Source: a virus. From it: a stretch of DNA of 59,471 nucleotides. The notes beneath the pieces were generated by a model. That model saw only the letters and a list, made by a program, of their open reading frames with translations, was not told the origin of the DNA and searched no databases. Positions 17,487-27,716 of this stretch are shown in pieces. The position numbers and the translations under genes were made by a program. The stretch spans positions 1 through 59,471 of IMG/VR virus record IMGVR_UViG_3300002835_000205; one strand, given 5' to 3'. Positions within the stretch are counted from its first letter, which is position 1. Each line of letters starts with the position of its first letter.

Positions 17487-17918
17487 ATGAAAGGACAATT
17501 TTTATGTACATTTACTTCTAATGATTCGCTGAGTCTAACTGTTGATTACTTATCAACGTATTATAAAATATATAACAATAAGTTTTATATGTATACAGAC
17601 AGAGACAATCCACATAGCTCGGTATTAGTTTATAATACTGAAGACAATTTGAGAGATGGTTTGGCTAAGAACACTATATCAATAAATAAGAAGAAACACA
17701 CAAATACCTTATACACCATTAATGCATTAAATTCATTAATCAAGGTATTGAACAATGGAATTTTAGATAAGAGTTATCAAATAGATTGGGAAAACTATAG
17801 GGATGTACTTCTTATAGTGAAGAGATTTCCTGCTGACGAACAGTCTACTTCAGAAGCATATTTTGAAGAGAGATTAGTTTTTGTAAATTTGGATTTTAAA
17901 AAATCAATATATCTTTAA
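17487..17918 (+). CDS. Conserved phage protein upstream of the SSB gene
   Basis: A 143-residue soluble protein. The core, KKKHTNTLYTINALNSLIKVLNNG followed by IDWENYRDVLLI, resembles a family that sits before the gp32-like SSB in T4-like phages of marine bacteria, without known function. The basic KKK and conserved TNTLYTINALN suggest nucleic-acid or protein contact, which is inference. It lies between the short PolA and SSB, so a replication link is plausible. Confidence 0.6.
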   Translation: MKGQFLCTFTSNDSLSLTVDYLSTYYKIYNNKFYMYTDRDNPHSSVLVYNTEDNLRDGLAKNTISINKKKHTNTLYTINALNSLIKVLNNGILDKSYQIDWENYRDVLLIVKRFPADEQSTSEAYFEERLVFVNLDFKKSIYL

Positions 17919-17940
17919 TTTTAAACAAAATTTTTAAGTT

Positions 17941-18831
17941 ATGCCAATTAATTTCTCAGCTATTCAAGATGATATTAATCGCTTGAATAAAAAAACGTCA
18001 AAAGATTCAGCAAAGAATGATGATTTATTTTGGAAACCTGAAAAGGAACACATCATTAGAATCGTACCCTACCCACACGAGCCAACAGACTCCTTAAGAA
18101 GAATTTACTTCCATTACGGTTTATCAGAAAAACCTATTGTCTCACCTGTGACTTACGGAATGGATGACCCAATTATGCAGTGGGCTAAGAAACTACAAGC
18201 AGAGGGAAACAAAGATTCTTGGATAAGAGGGAAGAAGCTAGAACCTAAATTGAGAGTATATGCTCCAATTTTGGTAAGAGGGGAAGAAAGCAAGGGAGTT
18301 AGATTTTATGGTTTTACGGAAGCTGTTTATGCAACTTTAGCCAAATTTTTAAACAGTGGAGACTACGGAGATATATCAGACTTGACAAATGGTAACGACA
18401 TCTATGTTGAGTACCATAAGAAGCAAGGAGATGGATATCCTAGTACTTCAATTATGATTAAGCCTAATAAGACCGCTGCGTTTTCTGATAATGAAGTAGG
18501 TGCTAAAGCACTATCTGAAGTGCCAAAATTGGAAGATATTTTTAAAGCACCAACGAAAGAGGAGTTGATTAAAGTATTGGAAAATTATCTATATCCAAAG
18601 CCTAATACAGATTTTGTAGATAAGGCAATAGGTAATCATATGGCAGGTAATATTGCACCAACTTTTACTCCTAATAATAGTGGTGGAACTTCCCAATCAT
18701 TAGGCATCCCGTCACCAACTGTTGAATCATCAAATTCATCAAATGCTTTTCCAAGTAATCCGATGACTGTTGAGTCTCCTCAAGTGTCAAACGCTATGCT
18801 AGAATTCGAAAGGTTACTTAATTCCAAATAA
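17941..18831 (+). CDS. Single-stranded DNA-binding protein (T4 gp32-like)
   Basis: A 296-residue protein with the gp32-type core: a short basic N-terminus, FWKPEKEHIIRIVPYPHEP at about residues 31-49, HYGLSEKPIVSPVTYG, and an OB-fold region through about residue 185. A Ser/Asn/Pro-rich linker then leads to a short amphipathic acidic tail (AMLEFERLLNSK), as in phage SSBs that recruit partners through the tail. It would coat ssDNA during replication and recombination and lies directly before uvsX. The leader ends AAGTT-ATG with no Shine-Dalgarno. Confidence 0.85.
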   Translation: MPINFSAIQDDINRLNKKTSKDSAKNDDLFWKPEKEHIIRIVPYPHEPTDSLRRIYFHYGLSEKPIVSPVTYGMDDPIMQWAKKLQAEGNKDSWIRGKKLEPKLRVYAPILVRGEESKGVRFYGFTEAVYATLAKFLNSGDYGDISDLTNGNDIYVEYHKKQGDGYPSTSIMIKPNKTAAFSDNEVGAKALSEVPKLEDIFKAPTKEELIKVLENYLYPKPNTDFVDKAIGNHMAGNIAPTFTPNNSGGTSQSLGIPSPTVESSNSSNAFPSNPMTVESPQVSNAMLEFERLLNSK

Positions 18832-18838
18832 CTAAATA

Positions 18839-19984
18839 ATGTCTAAAAAAAATCATAACTCGATAGAGGAAGATTTAGCTGACTATGTAAACGGTATATT
18901 TAAAAAATCTACTGATAAGGTTGCCTATTTCTTAGACGGTTCAGATTCGAATCCATCTGATATATCAGATTGGGTATCCTCAGGGAATGATATGTTAGAC
19001 ATTGCTATTTCAAATAGAAAAAACGGTGGTTTTCCTGTAGGGAGAATCACCGAAATTTCGGGAATGGAGGCATCAGGTAAATCATTATTGGCTTGTCATG
19101 CAATGAAATCAACCCAAGAAAAAGGTGGAATAGCTGTTTATATAGATACTGAGAATGCTGCAAGTGAGGAATTCATGAAAGCTATAGGTGTCAATGTGTC
19201 TAAGATGTTGTATTTATCAATGTATACTGTAGAAGATATATTTGATACTATAGAACAAATGATTATTGAAATCAGGAAAAAAAACCCTGACATATTACTT
19301 ACCATTGTTATCGATTCCATAATGGGAGCAACTACCAAAGCAGAAAAAGCTATTGGATTTGATAAACAAGGTTGGAATACTAGTAAGTCCATAATCATAT
19401 CTCAGGCAATGAGAAAAATTACAAATTATATAGGCAGACACAAAGTATGTCTTATAATTACTAATCAACTTAGAGTAAGATTAGGAGCATTAGGTGGTGA
19501 CATATATACAACTTCAGGAGGAAAAGGTATACCGTTCCACTCATCTGTTAGACTAAGACTAGAAGCAGGTAAAAAAGTATCTGTAGAAAAGAATGGTAAG
19601 AAACATCATATCGGAGTAGAGTCTGTTGCTCATGTGAAGAAGAACAGATTAGGGCCTGCCAATAGAAGTATTAGCTATAAAATCTATTACAATTCAGGTA
19701 TGGACAACTATGGTTCATGGTTGGATGAGATGTCTAATAGAAAGATAGTTGATTTAAATGGTGCATGGTATACTTACAGAGTTGTAGATAAAGAAACAGG
19801 AGAGGTACTTGAAGAGATTAAATTCCAATCTAAACAATTTTACGATAAGATTATATCAAATCCAAAATATAAGGAAATTGTTTATAATCATTTATGTGAT
19901 GAAATGATATTCAAGTATAATATAAATGAAGCTTTGGATACCGACACTATAATAATTGAAGAGGATAACGAAGATGATTACTGA
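18839..19984 (+). CDS. uvsX: RecA/UvsX-family recombinase
   Basis: A 381-residue protein with Walker A GMEASGKS (residues 75-82), the following IAVYIDTENAAS (RecA YIDAEhA), Walker B-like LLTIVIDSI near 153-161, and CLIITNQLRVRLG for loop L1/L2 surroundings. It catalyses strand exchange for recombination-dependent replication and repair. The C-terminus is acidic (EEDNEDDY). It overlaps the following nuclease gene by 11 bases, and SSB lies just upstream, forming a replication operon. Confidence 0.92.
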   Translation: MSKKNHNSIEEDLADYVNGIFKKSTDKVAYFLDGSDSNPSDISDWVSSGNDMLDIAISNRKNGGFPVGRITEISGMEASGKSLLACHAMKSTQEKGGIAVYIDTENAASEEFMKAIGVNVSKMLYLSMYTVEDIFDTIEQMIIEIRKKNPDILLTIVIDSIMGATTKAEKAIGFDKQGWNTSKSIIISQAMRKITNYIGRHKVCLIITNQLRVRLGALGGDIYTTSGGKGIPFHSSVRLRLEAGKKVSVEKNGKKHHIGVESVAHVKKNRLGPANRSISYKIYYNSGMDNYGSWLDEMSNRKIVDLNGAWYTYRVVDKETGEVLEEIKFQSKQFYDKIISNPKYKEIVYNHLCDEMIFKYNINEALDTDTIIIEEDNEDDY

Positions 19985-21008
19985 TTCATTTGAGGAATTT
20001 AAAAAGTTTAAGGAGAGTCAATCCTCAGAAAATGTAGTAGAGGATAAGATTTTGATTGTGGACGGCTTGAATGTTTTTATTAGAAATTTTCAAGCTGTCC
20101 CTACATTAAACTATGAAGGAGACCATGTTGGTGGAATACTAGGATTTTTCAGAACTATATATAAAGCAATAGTAGACTATTCTCCAACGTCTATATATGT
20201 AGTATTTGATGGAAAAGGTGGAAGTGTTAGAAGAAGACATTTGCATAAAGAATACAAGCAAAAAGTATTAAGTGCGGGTAGTTTCAATAGATTTGCTGAT
20301 ACTAGAGGAATTCTAAATGAGAATGAATCTAAAAGAATGCAGTTAAATTTATTAGTTAATTCTCTATCAATAATGCCTGTTAAAACAATTATAATAGATT
20401 GTGTGGAGGCTGATGATGTGATAGCATATCTATGTAAACAGGTTCTTAGTAAGGAATCTTCCAAAATTATTATGAGTTCTGACAGAGACTATTTGCAGTT
20501 AATAGATGAGAAAACTTTTGTATATTCGCATGAGAAGAAACTATTAATATCGGAAGAATCTACTGTATCATTATATGGTTATACTCCATTAAATTACTTA
20601 ACATACAGATGTTTTGTAGGTGATAGGACTGATAACATAGCAGGTGTAAAACAAGTTGGAGAAGTAGGATTGAATAAGCATTTCAATTTAAATACAACAG
20701 ACAAACACATAACTATAGATGATATAGTAGAGCAAAGTAAGATACAGTACAGTGCGAATCCTAAAGCAAAGATATTCGAAAATATAGTAAATCAGAGTGA
20801 GATTGCCTATAGGAATTACGAACTTATGCAATTGCTAACACCCAATATGTCAGGGGATATACAATCTAATATATTAGCAATTTCAAAGAGAGACTTACCT
20901 GAATTAGAAGTACAGAAGTTACAAACCATTTTTTTCCATATAGAATTATGTAAAAATGAACATGATTTTTTATTTTGGAAAAATTATTTAAAAAACTTAA
21001 AGAAATGA
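19974..21008 (+). CDS. 5'-3' exonuclease / flap endonuclease (T4 RNase H-like)
   Basis: A protein of about 344 residues from the ATG at 19974, which overlaps the uvsX stop. Metal-site motifs of the FEN/PIN superfamily are visible: ILIVDGLNVFIRNF near the N-terminus, VVFDGKGG, ECVEADDV-type (CVEADDVIAYL), SSDRDYLQL and VGDRTDNIAGV. These enzymes remove RNA primers and flaps from lagging strands. It ends in an ATGA overlap with the helicase gene. A TTG six codons upstream is a possible but less likely start. Confidence 0.9.
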   Translation: MITDSFEEFKKFKESQSSENVVEDKILIVDGLNVFIRNFQAVPTLNYEGDHVGGILGFFRTIYKAIVDYSPTSIYVVFDGKGGSVRRRHLHKEYKQKVLSAGSFNRFADTRGILNENESKRMQLNLLVNSLSIMPVKTIIIDCVEADDVIAYLCKQVLSKESSKIIMSSDRDYLQLIDEKTFVYSHEKKLLISEESTVSLYGYTPLNYLTYRCFVGDRTDNIAGVKQVGEVGLNKHFNLNTTDKHITIDDIVEQSKIQYSANPKAKIFENIVNQSEIAYRNYELMQLLTPNMSGDIQSNILAISKRDLPELEVQKLQTIFFHIELCKNEHDFLFWKNYLKNLKK

Positions 21009-22369
21009 CAAACATCATAAGTAGTTACGGTAAAGATTTCGAATACAAATTAATTGTATCGTTAATTGATAATACTGCATTCCTAACTCAAATTTCGGAT
21101 ATATTAAAGCCAACTTATTTTTTTAGCAATGCATCTCAGTGGATTATAAAAAGTACACTAGATTATTATTTTAAATATGGACAATCCCCATCAATTACTG
21201 TGTTCAGTACTGAATTAGCTAAGTTGCCTGATACTCAAAGTCTACTCAAGCAAGAGATACAAGAGTATTTTAGGAGGGCTGAAATGTATGCTAATTCGAA
21301 TGATTTAAAATATGTACAAGAACAATCTGTAGATTTTTGCAGAAATCAAGAAATTAAAAGAGCAATATTAGAATGTGTAGAATTACTTAATGCTTCGGAT
21401 TATGATGGAGTAAAATCTACATTAGATTCTGCATTGAAATCAGGCTACACAAGAGACATAGGTCATATATATAAAGACCAATTTGAAGAAAGATATAGTG
21501 AAAATTTTAGAAATACAGTTACTACAGGTTGGGAATGTATTGATGATTTACTTCAAGGTGGTTTAGCATCGGGAGAACTAGGGATAATAATAGCACCTGC
21601 GGGAGCAGGAAAATCATGGGTACTATCAGCTTTAGGTGCTAATGCATTAATTGCAGGAAAGACCGTAGTACATTATACACTAGAGTTAAATAAAATATAT
21701 ACTGCAAGGAGATATGACAGTATTATCACAGGGCTAAACAATTCAAATTTATTACTACATAAGGATAAAGTTGAGGATAAGGTAAAAAATTTAAAAGGAA
21801 CTTTAATAGTAGAACAGTTTGCTGCAAAAACTGCTTCGATATTAACTATGAAATCTCATATCGATAGATGCATAGGACAATCAAATACACCTGATTTGAT
21901 AATAGTAGATTATGCTGATTTATTAAAAGGTCATAACAAAGAGTTAAGATTCGAATTAAAACAAATATATGAGGGACTTAGAAGTTTATCAGCAGAATAT
22001 AACTGTCCTATATGGACAGCTTCTCAAACAAATAGGTCAAGCCTAGATTCAGAAATTATAGAAGCAGATAAAATATCTGAAGATTATAGTAAGATAGCTA
22101 TTGGTGATTTTATAATGTCATTATCACGAAGAGCTGAAGATAAAGTATTAGGTATTGGAAGATTTCATGTTATTAAAAATAGATTTGGAGCAGATGGTGT
22201 AACATTTCCGACAAAGTTTGATGCTTCTAATGGTAATATAGAAATATTCAGAGAAAATTCGGGAGATGCTATGAAAATTAAAAAAGACGTATCATCTTTA
22301 GATAGTTCGAAAAGAGCTGAAGAAAGAGAATCTTTTTACAATATGTTTGCAGAATTCAAAAATTCTTAG
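21005..22369 (+). CDS. Replicative DnaB-type DNA helicase (T4 gp41-like)
   Basis: A protein of about 454 residues from the ATG at 21005 (ATGA overlap with the nuclease gene). There is an N-terminal DnaB-like helical domain (residues about 10-145), then the RecA-fold ATPase: Walker A APAGAGKS (197-204), a VHYTLEL strand, Walker B LIIVDYADLL (about 288-297), and WTASQTNR, the sensor motif of DnaB helicases. It would unwind the fork as a hexamer. A separate primase was not seen in this window. Confidence 0.9.
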   Translation: MTNIISSYGKDFEYKLIVSLIDNTAFLTQISDILKPTYFFSNASQWIIKSTLDYYFKYGQSPSITVFSTELAKLPDTQSLLKQEIQEYFRRAEMYANSNDLKYVQEQSVDFCRNQEIKRAILECVELLNASDYDGVKSTLDSALKSGYTRDIGHIYKDQFEERYSENFRNTVTTGWECIDDLLQGGLASGELGIIIAPAGAGKSWVLSALGANALIAGKTVVHYTLELNKIYTARRYDSIITGLNNSNLLLHKDKVEDKVKNLKGTLIVEQFAAKTASILTMKSHIDRCIGQSNTPDLIIVDYADLLKGHNKELRFELKQIYEGLRSLSAEYNCPIWTASQTNRSSLDSEIIEADKISEDYSKIAIGDFIMSLSRRAEDKVLGIGRFHVIKNRFGADGVTFPTKFDASNGNIEIFRENSGDAMKIKKDVSSLDSSKRAEERESFYNMFAEFKNS

Positions 22370-22378
22370 TGAATATAT

Positions 22379-22389
22379 AATATTTATAG
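22379..22389 (+). promoter_or_regulatory. TATTTATAG-type box before the RNR genes
   Basis: AATATTTATAG lies 33 bases before the chosen nrdB ATG (22423), in the gap after the helicase. It matches the recurring box except for the first base. Its presence before an early-type gene weakens a strict 'late' reading. Confidence 0.35.
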
Positions 22390-22422
22390 TTGCTTGAAAT
22401 CATAACAAGAATAAACATTATC

Positions 22423-23406
22423 ATGAAAAAGAAAAACATATTTGAGAGAAGAGTAAATATTCTTCCATATGAATATCCATCTTTATTAAAATACAAAGAT
22501 GCTATTAGACATTCGTATTGGATTGATACAGAATACAATTTCACTACAGATATAAATGATTACAAAGTTAACATATCTGATGTTGAGAGAAGTATCATTA
22601 AGAAAACTATGTTAGCTATATCTCAAATAGAGGTTAATGTAAAAACTTTTTGGGCTGACATGTATAAGAGAATGCCCATAACGGAAATTGGTGACGTTGG
22701 TATGACATTTGCCGAGAGTGAAGTTCGTCATAAAGATGCATATGCAAGACTACTTAGAATACTAGGATTAGAAGATGAGTTTAGAACTGTCGTTGAAATC
22801 CCTGCTATAAGAGATAGGATAGCTTACCTTTCAAAATACTTAGATGGTACTCGTAGTAGAGATGATAAAATGTATACTAAATCTGTATTATTATTTTCAC
22901 TATTTATAGAGCATGTATCATTATTTTCACAATTTTTGATAATGATGTCTTTTAATAAAGAGAGAAACATATTTAAAGGAATTTCAAATGTTGTAGAAGC
23001 TACATCTAAGGAAGAGGATATTCATGGAAACTTTGGTGCTGAAATTATAAATATAGTTAAGGAAGAGAATCCTGAATGGTTTGATGATGAATTTAATAGT
23101 TTGATATACTCTGCATGTCAAAAGGCATACAAATCTGAATGTAAAATATTAGATTGGATTTTTGAAGATGGAGAGTTAGATTTCTTACCAAAGGAAACTA
23201 TTAAACATTTTATAATGAATAGATTTAATAATTCTTTGAATAGAATTCAAATGGATAGTATATTTGAGGTTGACAAAGATTTATTAAAAAATGTTCATTG
23301 GTTTGATTTAGAGATTATGTCAACAAAGGAAGGTGATTTCTTTTATAAAAGACAAATAGATTATTCCAAAAAAACAAAATCCATAACTGAAGACGATTTA
23401 TTCTAA
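22423..23406 (+). CDS. nrdB: Class I ribonucleotide reductase beta subunit
   Basis: A protein of about 327 residues from the ATG at 22423; an in-frame TTG at 22390 is less likely. It carries the R2 di-iron motif FAESEVRHKDAYARLL with E100, H103 and, at the radical position, Y107, matching E. coli E115/H118/Y122. A second carboxylate set includes SKEEDIHG. It makes the tyrosyl radical used by NrdA to reduce NDPs to dNDPs. It is followed 20 bases later by nrdA, so subunit order is B then A. Confidence 0.93.
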   Translation: MKKKNIFERRVNILPYEYPSLLKYKDAIRHSYWIDTEYNFTTDINDYKVNISDVERSIIKKTMLAISQIEVNVKTFWADMYKRMPITEIGDVGMTFAESEVRHKDAYARLLRILGLEDEFRTVVEIPAIRDRIAYLSKYLDGTRSRDDKMYTKSVLLFSLFIEHVSLFSQFLIMMSFNKERNIFKGISNVVEATSKEEDIHGNFGAEIINIVKEENPEWFDDEFNSLIYSACQKAYKSECKILDWIFEDGELDFLPKETIKHFIMNRFNNSLNRIQMDSIFEVDKDLLKNVHWFDLEIMSTKEGDFFYKRQIDYSKKTKSITEDDLF

Positions 23407-23426
23407 ACTAAACAACTGAAAAAAAA

Positions 23427-25067
23427 ATGAATTATAAAGATTATTATTGGCTTAATGAAGATTCTAGGACATTTTTGTCAAGAGGTTACATATCAGAATC
23501 TGCTGAACAGAGAGTGAGAGAAATTTCAAAAGCAGCTGAAAGTATACTTGAAATAGAAGGATTTGCTGATAAGTTTGAAAACTATATGTCTAAAGGTTTC
23601 TATAGTTTATCGACTCCTGTATGGATTAACTTTGCAAAAGATAAAGGATTACCCATATCATGTTATGGTTCTTATGTGGATGACAGTTTGTTTAGTATGC
23701 TTGAAAGTTCAACAGAGATTGGCATGATGTCTAAGTATGGGGGAGGAACTTCTGCATATTTAGGAAATATTAGACCAAGAGGTTCTGAGATAAGAACGGG
23801 TGGGAAAGCTGACGGGCCTATCCATTACGCTAAACTATATGATACCGCTGTAGATGTTTGTAAACAATCAGAGGCTCGTAGAGGCGCATGTGCAGTATAT
23901 CTACCTGTAGAACATAAAGACATACTAGATTTCCTAGATATTGCAACTGAGGGCAATCCTATTCAAAATTTACAATATGGAGTTACCATTGGAGACTCTT
24001 GGATGGAGGAAATGAAGAATGGAGATTCGGATAAGAGAAAAGTTTGGGCGAAGATAATCCAAAGAAGAGTAGAGCTAGGATACCCATACATAATGTTCAG
24101 AGATACTTCAAATAGAAACACTCCATATGCTAACATTAAACATAAGTATTCTACAGAGATAGTAGCAAGTAATTTATGTTCCGAAATTCAACTTCCATCT
24201 AATTCAGAAGAATCATTTGTATGTTGCATAGGTTCTATAAATTTGTTACATTGGGAGGAAATTGTAAAGACAGATGCTATAGAAGTGTACGTACAATTCT
24301 TGAATGCTGTTATAAATGAATTCATACGAAAATCTGAGAATTTAGATGGTATGAAAAGAGCTCATAATTTTGCTAAGAATCATAGAGCTATAGGGGTAGG
24401 TGTTTTAGGATACCATTCATTATTACAATCTAAGTTAGTAGCATTTGAATCATTAGCAGCTAAACAGATTAATCATGCTATATTTAAGAGATTAAAAGAA
24501 AAATGTGATAATGCATCAATGGAGTTGTACGAGAGCAACCCTCAGAAATATAAATGTATTAGAGATAATTATGCTAATACAACTTTGATTGCTATAGCTC
24601 CTACTAAGTCAACAAGTTTCATATTAGGTCAGGTATCTATGAGTATACAACCTTATAAATCAAATTATTTTGTAAATGATTTAGCTAAAATAAAAACAGT
24701 ATACAAGAATCCATATTTAGAAAAAGAATTACAAAAATATGGTTTAGATACTGATGAGATTTGGGATAGCATTATGAAGAAGGATGGTTCTGTTCAACAT
24801 TTAGATTTCCCAACTAAAGAAGTTTTTAGAACATTCTCAGAGATAAGTCCTAAAGAAATTGTATTACAAGCTGCTCAAAGACAGAAATATATTGACCAAG
24901 CACAGAGTTTAAATCTCTCAATAGACCCATCGGTATCTGCTAAGGATATAAATATGTTATATATGTATGCGCATGAGGAGGGTGTTAAAACTTTGTATTA
25001 TCAATATAGTAAGAGTTCAGCACAGGAATTTTCTCGAAACATATTAGATTGCAAAAGTTGTGAGTAA
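23427..25067 (+). CDS. nrdA: Class I ribonucleotide reductase alpha subunit (short form)
   Basis: A 546-residue protein, much shorter than E. coli NrdA (761), with no N-terminal ATP-cone domain. All catalytic parts are present: the redox Cys in PISCYGS (C79), NLCSEI with the radical Cys (C251) flanked by Asn and Glu, the partner Cys in VCCIGSINL (266/267), PTKSTSFILG phosphate loop, the LYYQY radical-transfer tyrosines and a C-terminal CKSC pair (542/545). Loss of the cone implies absence of classical dATP feedback inhibition, common in phage enzymes. The last bases overlap a small GTG-started frame. Confidence 0.93.
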   Translation: MNYKDYYWLNEDSRTFLSRGYISESAEQRVREISKAAESILEIEGFADKFENYMSKGFYSLSTPVWINFAKDKGLPISCYGSYVDDSLFSMLESSTEIGMMSKYGGGTSAYLGNIRPRGSEIRTGGKADGPIHYAKLYDTAVDVCKQSEARRGACAVYLPVEHKDILDFLDIATEGNPIQNLQYGVTIGDSWMEEMKNGDSDKRKVWAKIIQRRVELGYPYIMFRDTSNRNTPYANIKHKYSTEIVASNLCSEIQLPSNSEESFVCCIGSINLLHWEEIVKTDAIEVYVQFLNAVINEFIRKSENLDGMKRAHNFAKNHRAIGVGVLGYHSLLQSKLVAFESLAAKQINHAIFKRLKEKCDNASMELYESNPQKYKCIRDNYANTTLIAIAPTKSTSFILGQVSMSIQPYKSNYFVNDLAKIKTVYKNPYLEKELQKYGLDTDEIWDSIMKKDGSVQHLDFPTKEVFRTFSEISPKEIVLQAAQRQKYIDQAQSLNLSIDPSVSAKDINMLYMYAHEEGVKTLYYQYSKSSAQEFSRNILDCKSCE

Positions 25068-25341
25068 AAAAGATAAGGAACTGAGGGAAGAAGATATGCT
25101 GATAGCTAATAGAGTTCCACCTGGCGATAGGTGGACTCTCATCGACCCTAAACATAACTCAACGTCAGATGATGTAATAGAAGGTCTTGTAGAGACCCTT
25201 AGCGAGTACATGAGAGCTACTAACTTTAGTGGAGATTATAAGTTATCACCATTAAAAGGAAAATTATATGCAATTCATGAAAATTATGTGGAGATTGAGA
25301 AACCAAAACCAAAGAAATATGATTTATATGGTGAGTTTTGA
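25060..25341 (+). CDS. Unknown small protein between nrdA and polA
   Basis: A protein of up to 93 residues from a GTG overlapping the nrdA stop; an ATG at 25096 gives 81. It is hydrophilic, with a VPPGDRWTLIDPKHN segment and a C-terminal EIEKPKPKKYDLYGEF. No motif recognised. Its position suggests a nucleotide or replication link, but nothing in the sequence proves it. Confidence 0.55.
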   Translation: MSKKDKELREEDMLIANRVPPGDRWTLIDPKHNSTSDDVIEGLVETLSEYMRATNFSGDYKLSPLKGKLYAIHENYVEIEKPKPKKYDLYGEF

Positions 25342-25360
25342 TTAGTTATAAAAAAAGCAT

Positions 25361-27679
25361 ATGGACAAAATATATAAAACTGTATTTACTAGAGGTGAAT
25401 TTTTAGAATTATTTGATTCTATAGAGGCAACTAATATAGTAGCTGTCGATACAGAAACTACAGGTATAGATGTTCATACCGATTCTATAATAGGGGCATC
25501 ATTTTCAACTAAAATAGGTAATGGATATTACATACCTACTCAAGTATATGACTCTGAATCTGATAGTTTAAAGGAATGTTATATAGATAGTATACCTTCT
25601 AAGGATATACTTAAACTAATATTAGAAAAGATAAAGAAAGATAAAAAGAAAGTTGTAATGCACAATGCTTCTTTTGATACTTCAATAATAAATAATCAAT
25701 ACGGAATAGATTTGCTTCCTGAATTATGGATGGATACTATGTTAGCAGTTCACACAGTACAAGAAGAGGGTGCATTTTCTTTTGGAACTCCATTCGGATT
25801 GAAATCTATTGCTCAAATGTATCAACAAGAACTAGGATTAAATATAGAAGATGAAGCAAATAAGGAGCAGATTGAATTGAAAGATAGTATCCATAAGAAT
25901 GGAGGTTCAACAACCAAAAATAAATATCAAATCTATAAAGCAGATTTAGACATACTATCTAAATATGCAGCAGCAGATACTGATTTAACTCTTAGAGTAG
26001 CTAATCTTTTTTATGGTAAGTTACATGAGGAGAAACTAGATAAGTTTTTTTTCGAAGATGAAGTAATGCCTGTATATAAGGAAGTTACAATTCCAATGGA
26101 AAGACGTGGAATTCAATTAGATATAGAATTGCTACATAAGACAAAGGATGAAATGTTAAATGTAATAAATGAAAAGAAAAATGAAGTAATATCTGAATTA
26201 AAAATTATTAAAGGAGTAAAAGATTGGATATTTGAGCAATCATATGTGAATAACTTCCCACCAAAAAATAGAGGTGTCTTTGCTAAAATGTTAGTTAAAA
26301 ATGCTAATTTAAATTTATCTTTAGATGCTAAAGGAGAAGTAAGATTGCTTAAAAAAGAAATAGAAAAGTTGGAAGATTCTCCGTACAAAAGATTCTTAAT
26401 AGACCATACTAGTGACCACGGAGTTCCTGTATCAGAGCTATCTAAAATAAGTTTATTATTATGGATAGATTATAATAGTGGAGATTTAATTAATATACAA
26501 TCTAAAAAGCATTTATCTGAAATAGCTTTTAACTATTTAGGTTTAAAACCTATATCTAAAACTGACTCAGGAACGTCACAGTTTAATGATATATTTATTG
26601 AGAGCATAAGTTCAAAGTATACATGGGCTACTAAACTTAGAGTTTACAATAAGTTAGTTAAGATATATTCAACGTATGTAGAAAGATTGTTAGAGAAGAA
26701 TAAGAATGGTATATTTTACCCATACTTTAAACAGCATGGTACAGTATCGGGAAGGTATGGGAGTGATTTACAACAGTTACCTAAACCTAAAGAGGAGGGC
26801 GATGATGACCCTATAGTATTAGAATTCAACAATAGGGTAAGGGCATTTTTTAAGGTTAGAGATGGGTATAAGTTCATAGATTCAGATTATGAATCATTAG
26901 AGCCACATATATTTGCTAGTATATCAAATGATGTTAATTTGCAAGAAATATTTAATAAAGGTCATGATTTTTATAGTACAGTTGCTATACGAACTGAAAA
27001 GTTAGAAGGTGTATCTGCTGATAAGAATGCTCCTAATTTTCTTAAAAAGATTGATGCTAACAAGAGACAGAAAGCTAAGGCATATGCTTTAGGTATTGCT
27101 TATGGTATGACAGGATTTGCATTGGCTAAGAGTTTGAATATTAAAAAAGCAGAGGGAGAGGAACTTAGAGATGCTTACTTGGAGGGATTCCCCGGTGTGG
27201 CTGATTGGATTCAAGCCTCAAAAAAAGAATTTGAAAGCACAGGAATGATACGTAACAAATTAGGAAGAGTAAGACATCTATGGAGAGGTAAGAAAGTATT
27301 TGATGAATATGGGGATAAAGTACTAGACTATGACCATAGAGATAAATTAGTAAAAAAATTGGGAGAAGAACGTGCTATATCACTATATAGAGATTTAAAG
27401 AATGCTTACAACTCAAGTTTAAATTTTCAAATACAATCATTAGCTGCATCTATAGTAAACAGAGCAGCATTGCACATAAACAGAGAATTAAGTAAGAGAG
27501 GTTCTAAAGGACAAGTAATAGCTCAGATACATGACCAATTAATTGTAGAGATTGAACAAGACAGGATAGAAGAGTTTATTCCAATAGTAAAGTATATTAT
27601 GGAAAATACAACTACCCTAGATGGAGTTACATTGAAAGCTCCACCCGAAATAGCTACAAATTTTTTAGATGGTCATTAA
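25361..27679 (+). CDS. polA: DNA polymerase I-family replicative polymerase with proofreading domain
   Basis: A 772-residue protein. Residues about 24-210 form a DEDD 3'-5' exonuclease: VAVDTETTG (D30, E32), then HNASFDTSI and a YAAADTDLTLRV motif. The polymerase domain follows, with TVSGRYGSDLQQLP, motif A IDSDYESLEPHIFA (D509), motif B KRQKAKAYALGIAYG and motif C QIHDQLIVEI (H724, D725). No 5' nuclease domain is fused; that activity is the separate gene at 19974. This is the main replicase, unlike true T4 relatives, which use a family B enzyme. Confidence 0.95.
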   Translation: MDKIYKTVFTRGEFLELFDSIEATNIVAVDTETTGIDVHTDSIIGASFSTKIGNGYYIPTQVYDSESDSLKECYIDSIPSKDILKLILEKIKKDKKKVVMHNASFDTSIINNQYGIDLLPELWMDTMLAVHTVQEEGAFSFGTPFGLKSIAQMYQQELGLNIEDEANKEQIELKDSIHKNGGSTTKNKYQIYKADLDILSKYAAADTDLTLRVANLFYGKLHEEKLDKFFFEDEVMPVYKEVTIPMERRGIQLDIELLHKTKDEMLNVINEKKNEVISELKIIKGVKDWIFEQSYVNNFPPKNRGVFAKMLVKNANLNLSLDAKGEVRLLKKEIEKLEDSPYKRFLIDHTSDHGVPVSELSKISLLLWIDYNSGDLINIQSKKHLSEIAFNYLGLKPISKTDSGTSQFNDIFIESISSKYTWATKLRVYNKLVKIYSTYVERLLEKNKNGIFYPYFKQHGTVSGRYGSDLQQLPKPKEEGDDDPIVLEFNNRVRAFFKVRDGYKFIDSDYESLEPHIFASISNDVNLQEIFNKGHDFYSTVAIRTEKLEGVSADKNAPNFLKKIDANKRQKAKAYALGIAYGMTGFALAKSLNIKKAEGEELRDAYLEGFPGVADWIQASKKEFESTGMIRNKLGRVRHLWRGKKVFDEYGDKVLDYDHRDKLVKKLGEERAISLYRDLKNAYNSSLNFQIQSLAASIVNRAALHINRELSKRGSKGQVIAQIHDQLIVEIEQDRIEEFIPIVKYIMENTTTLDGVTLKAPPEIATNFLDGH

Positions 27680-27716
27680 TTTTTTTTTAAAAATGGTATT
27701 TATCAAAAATTATTAG

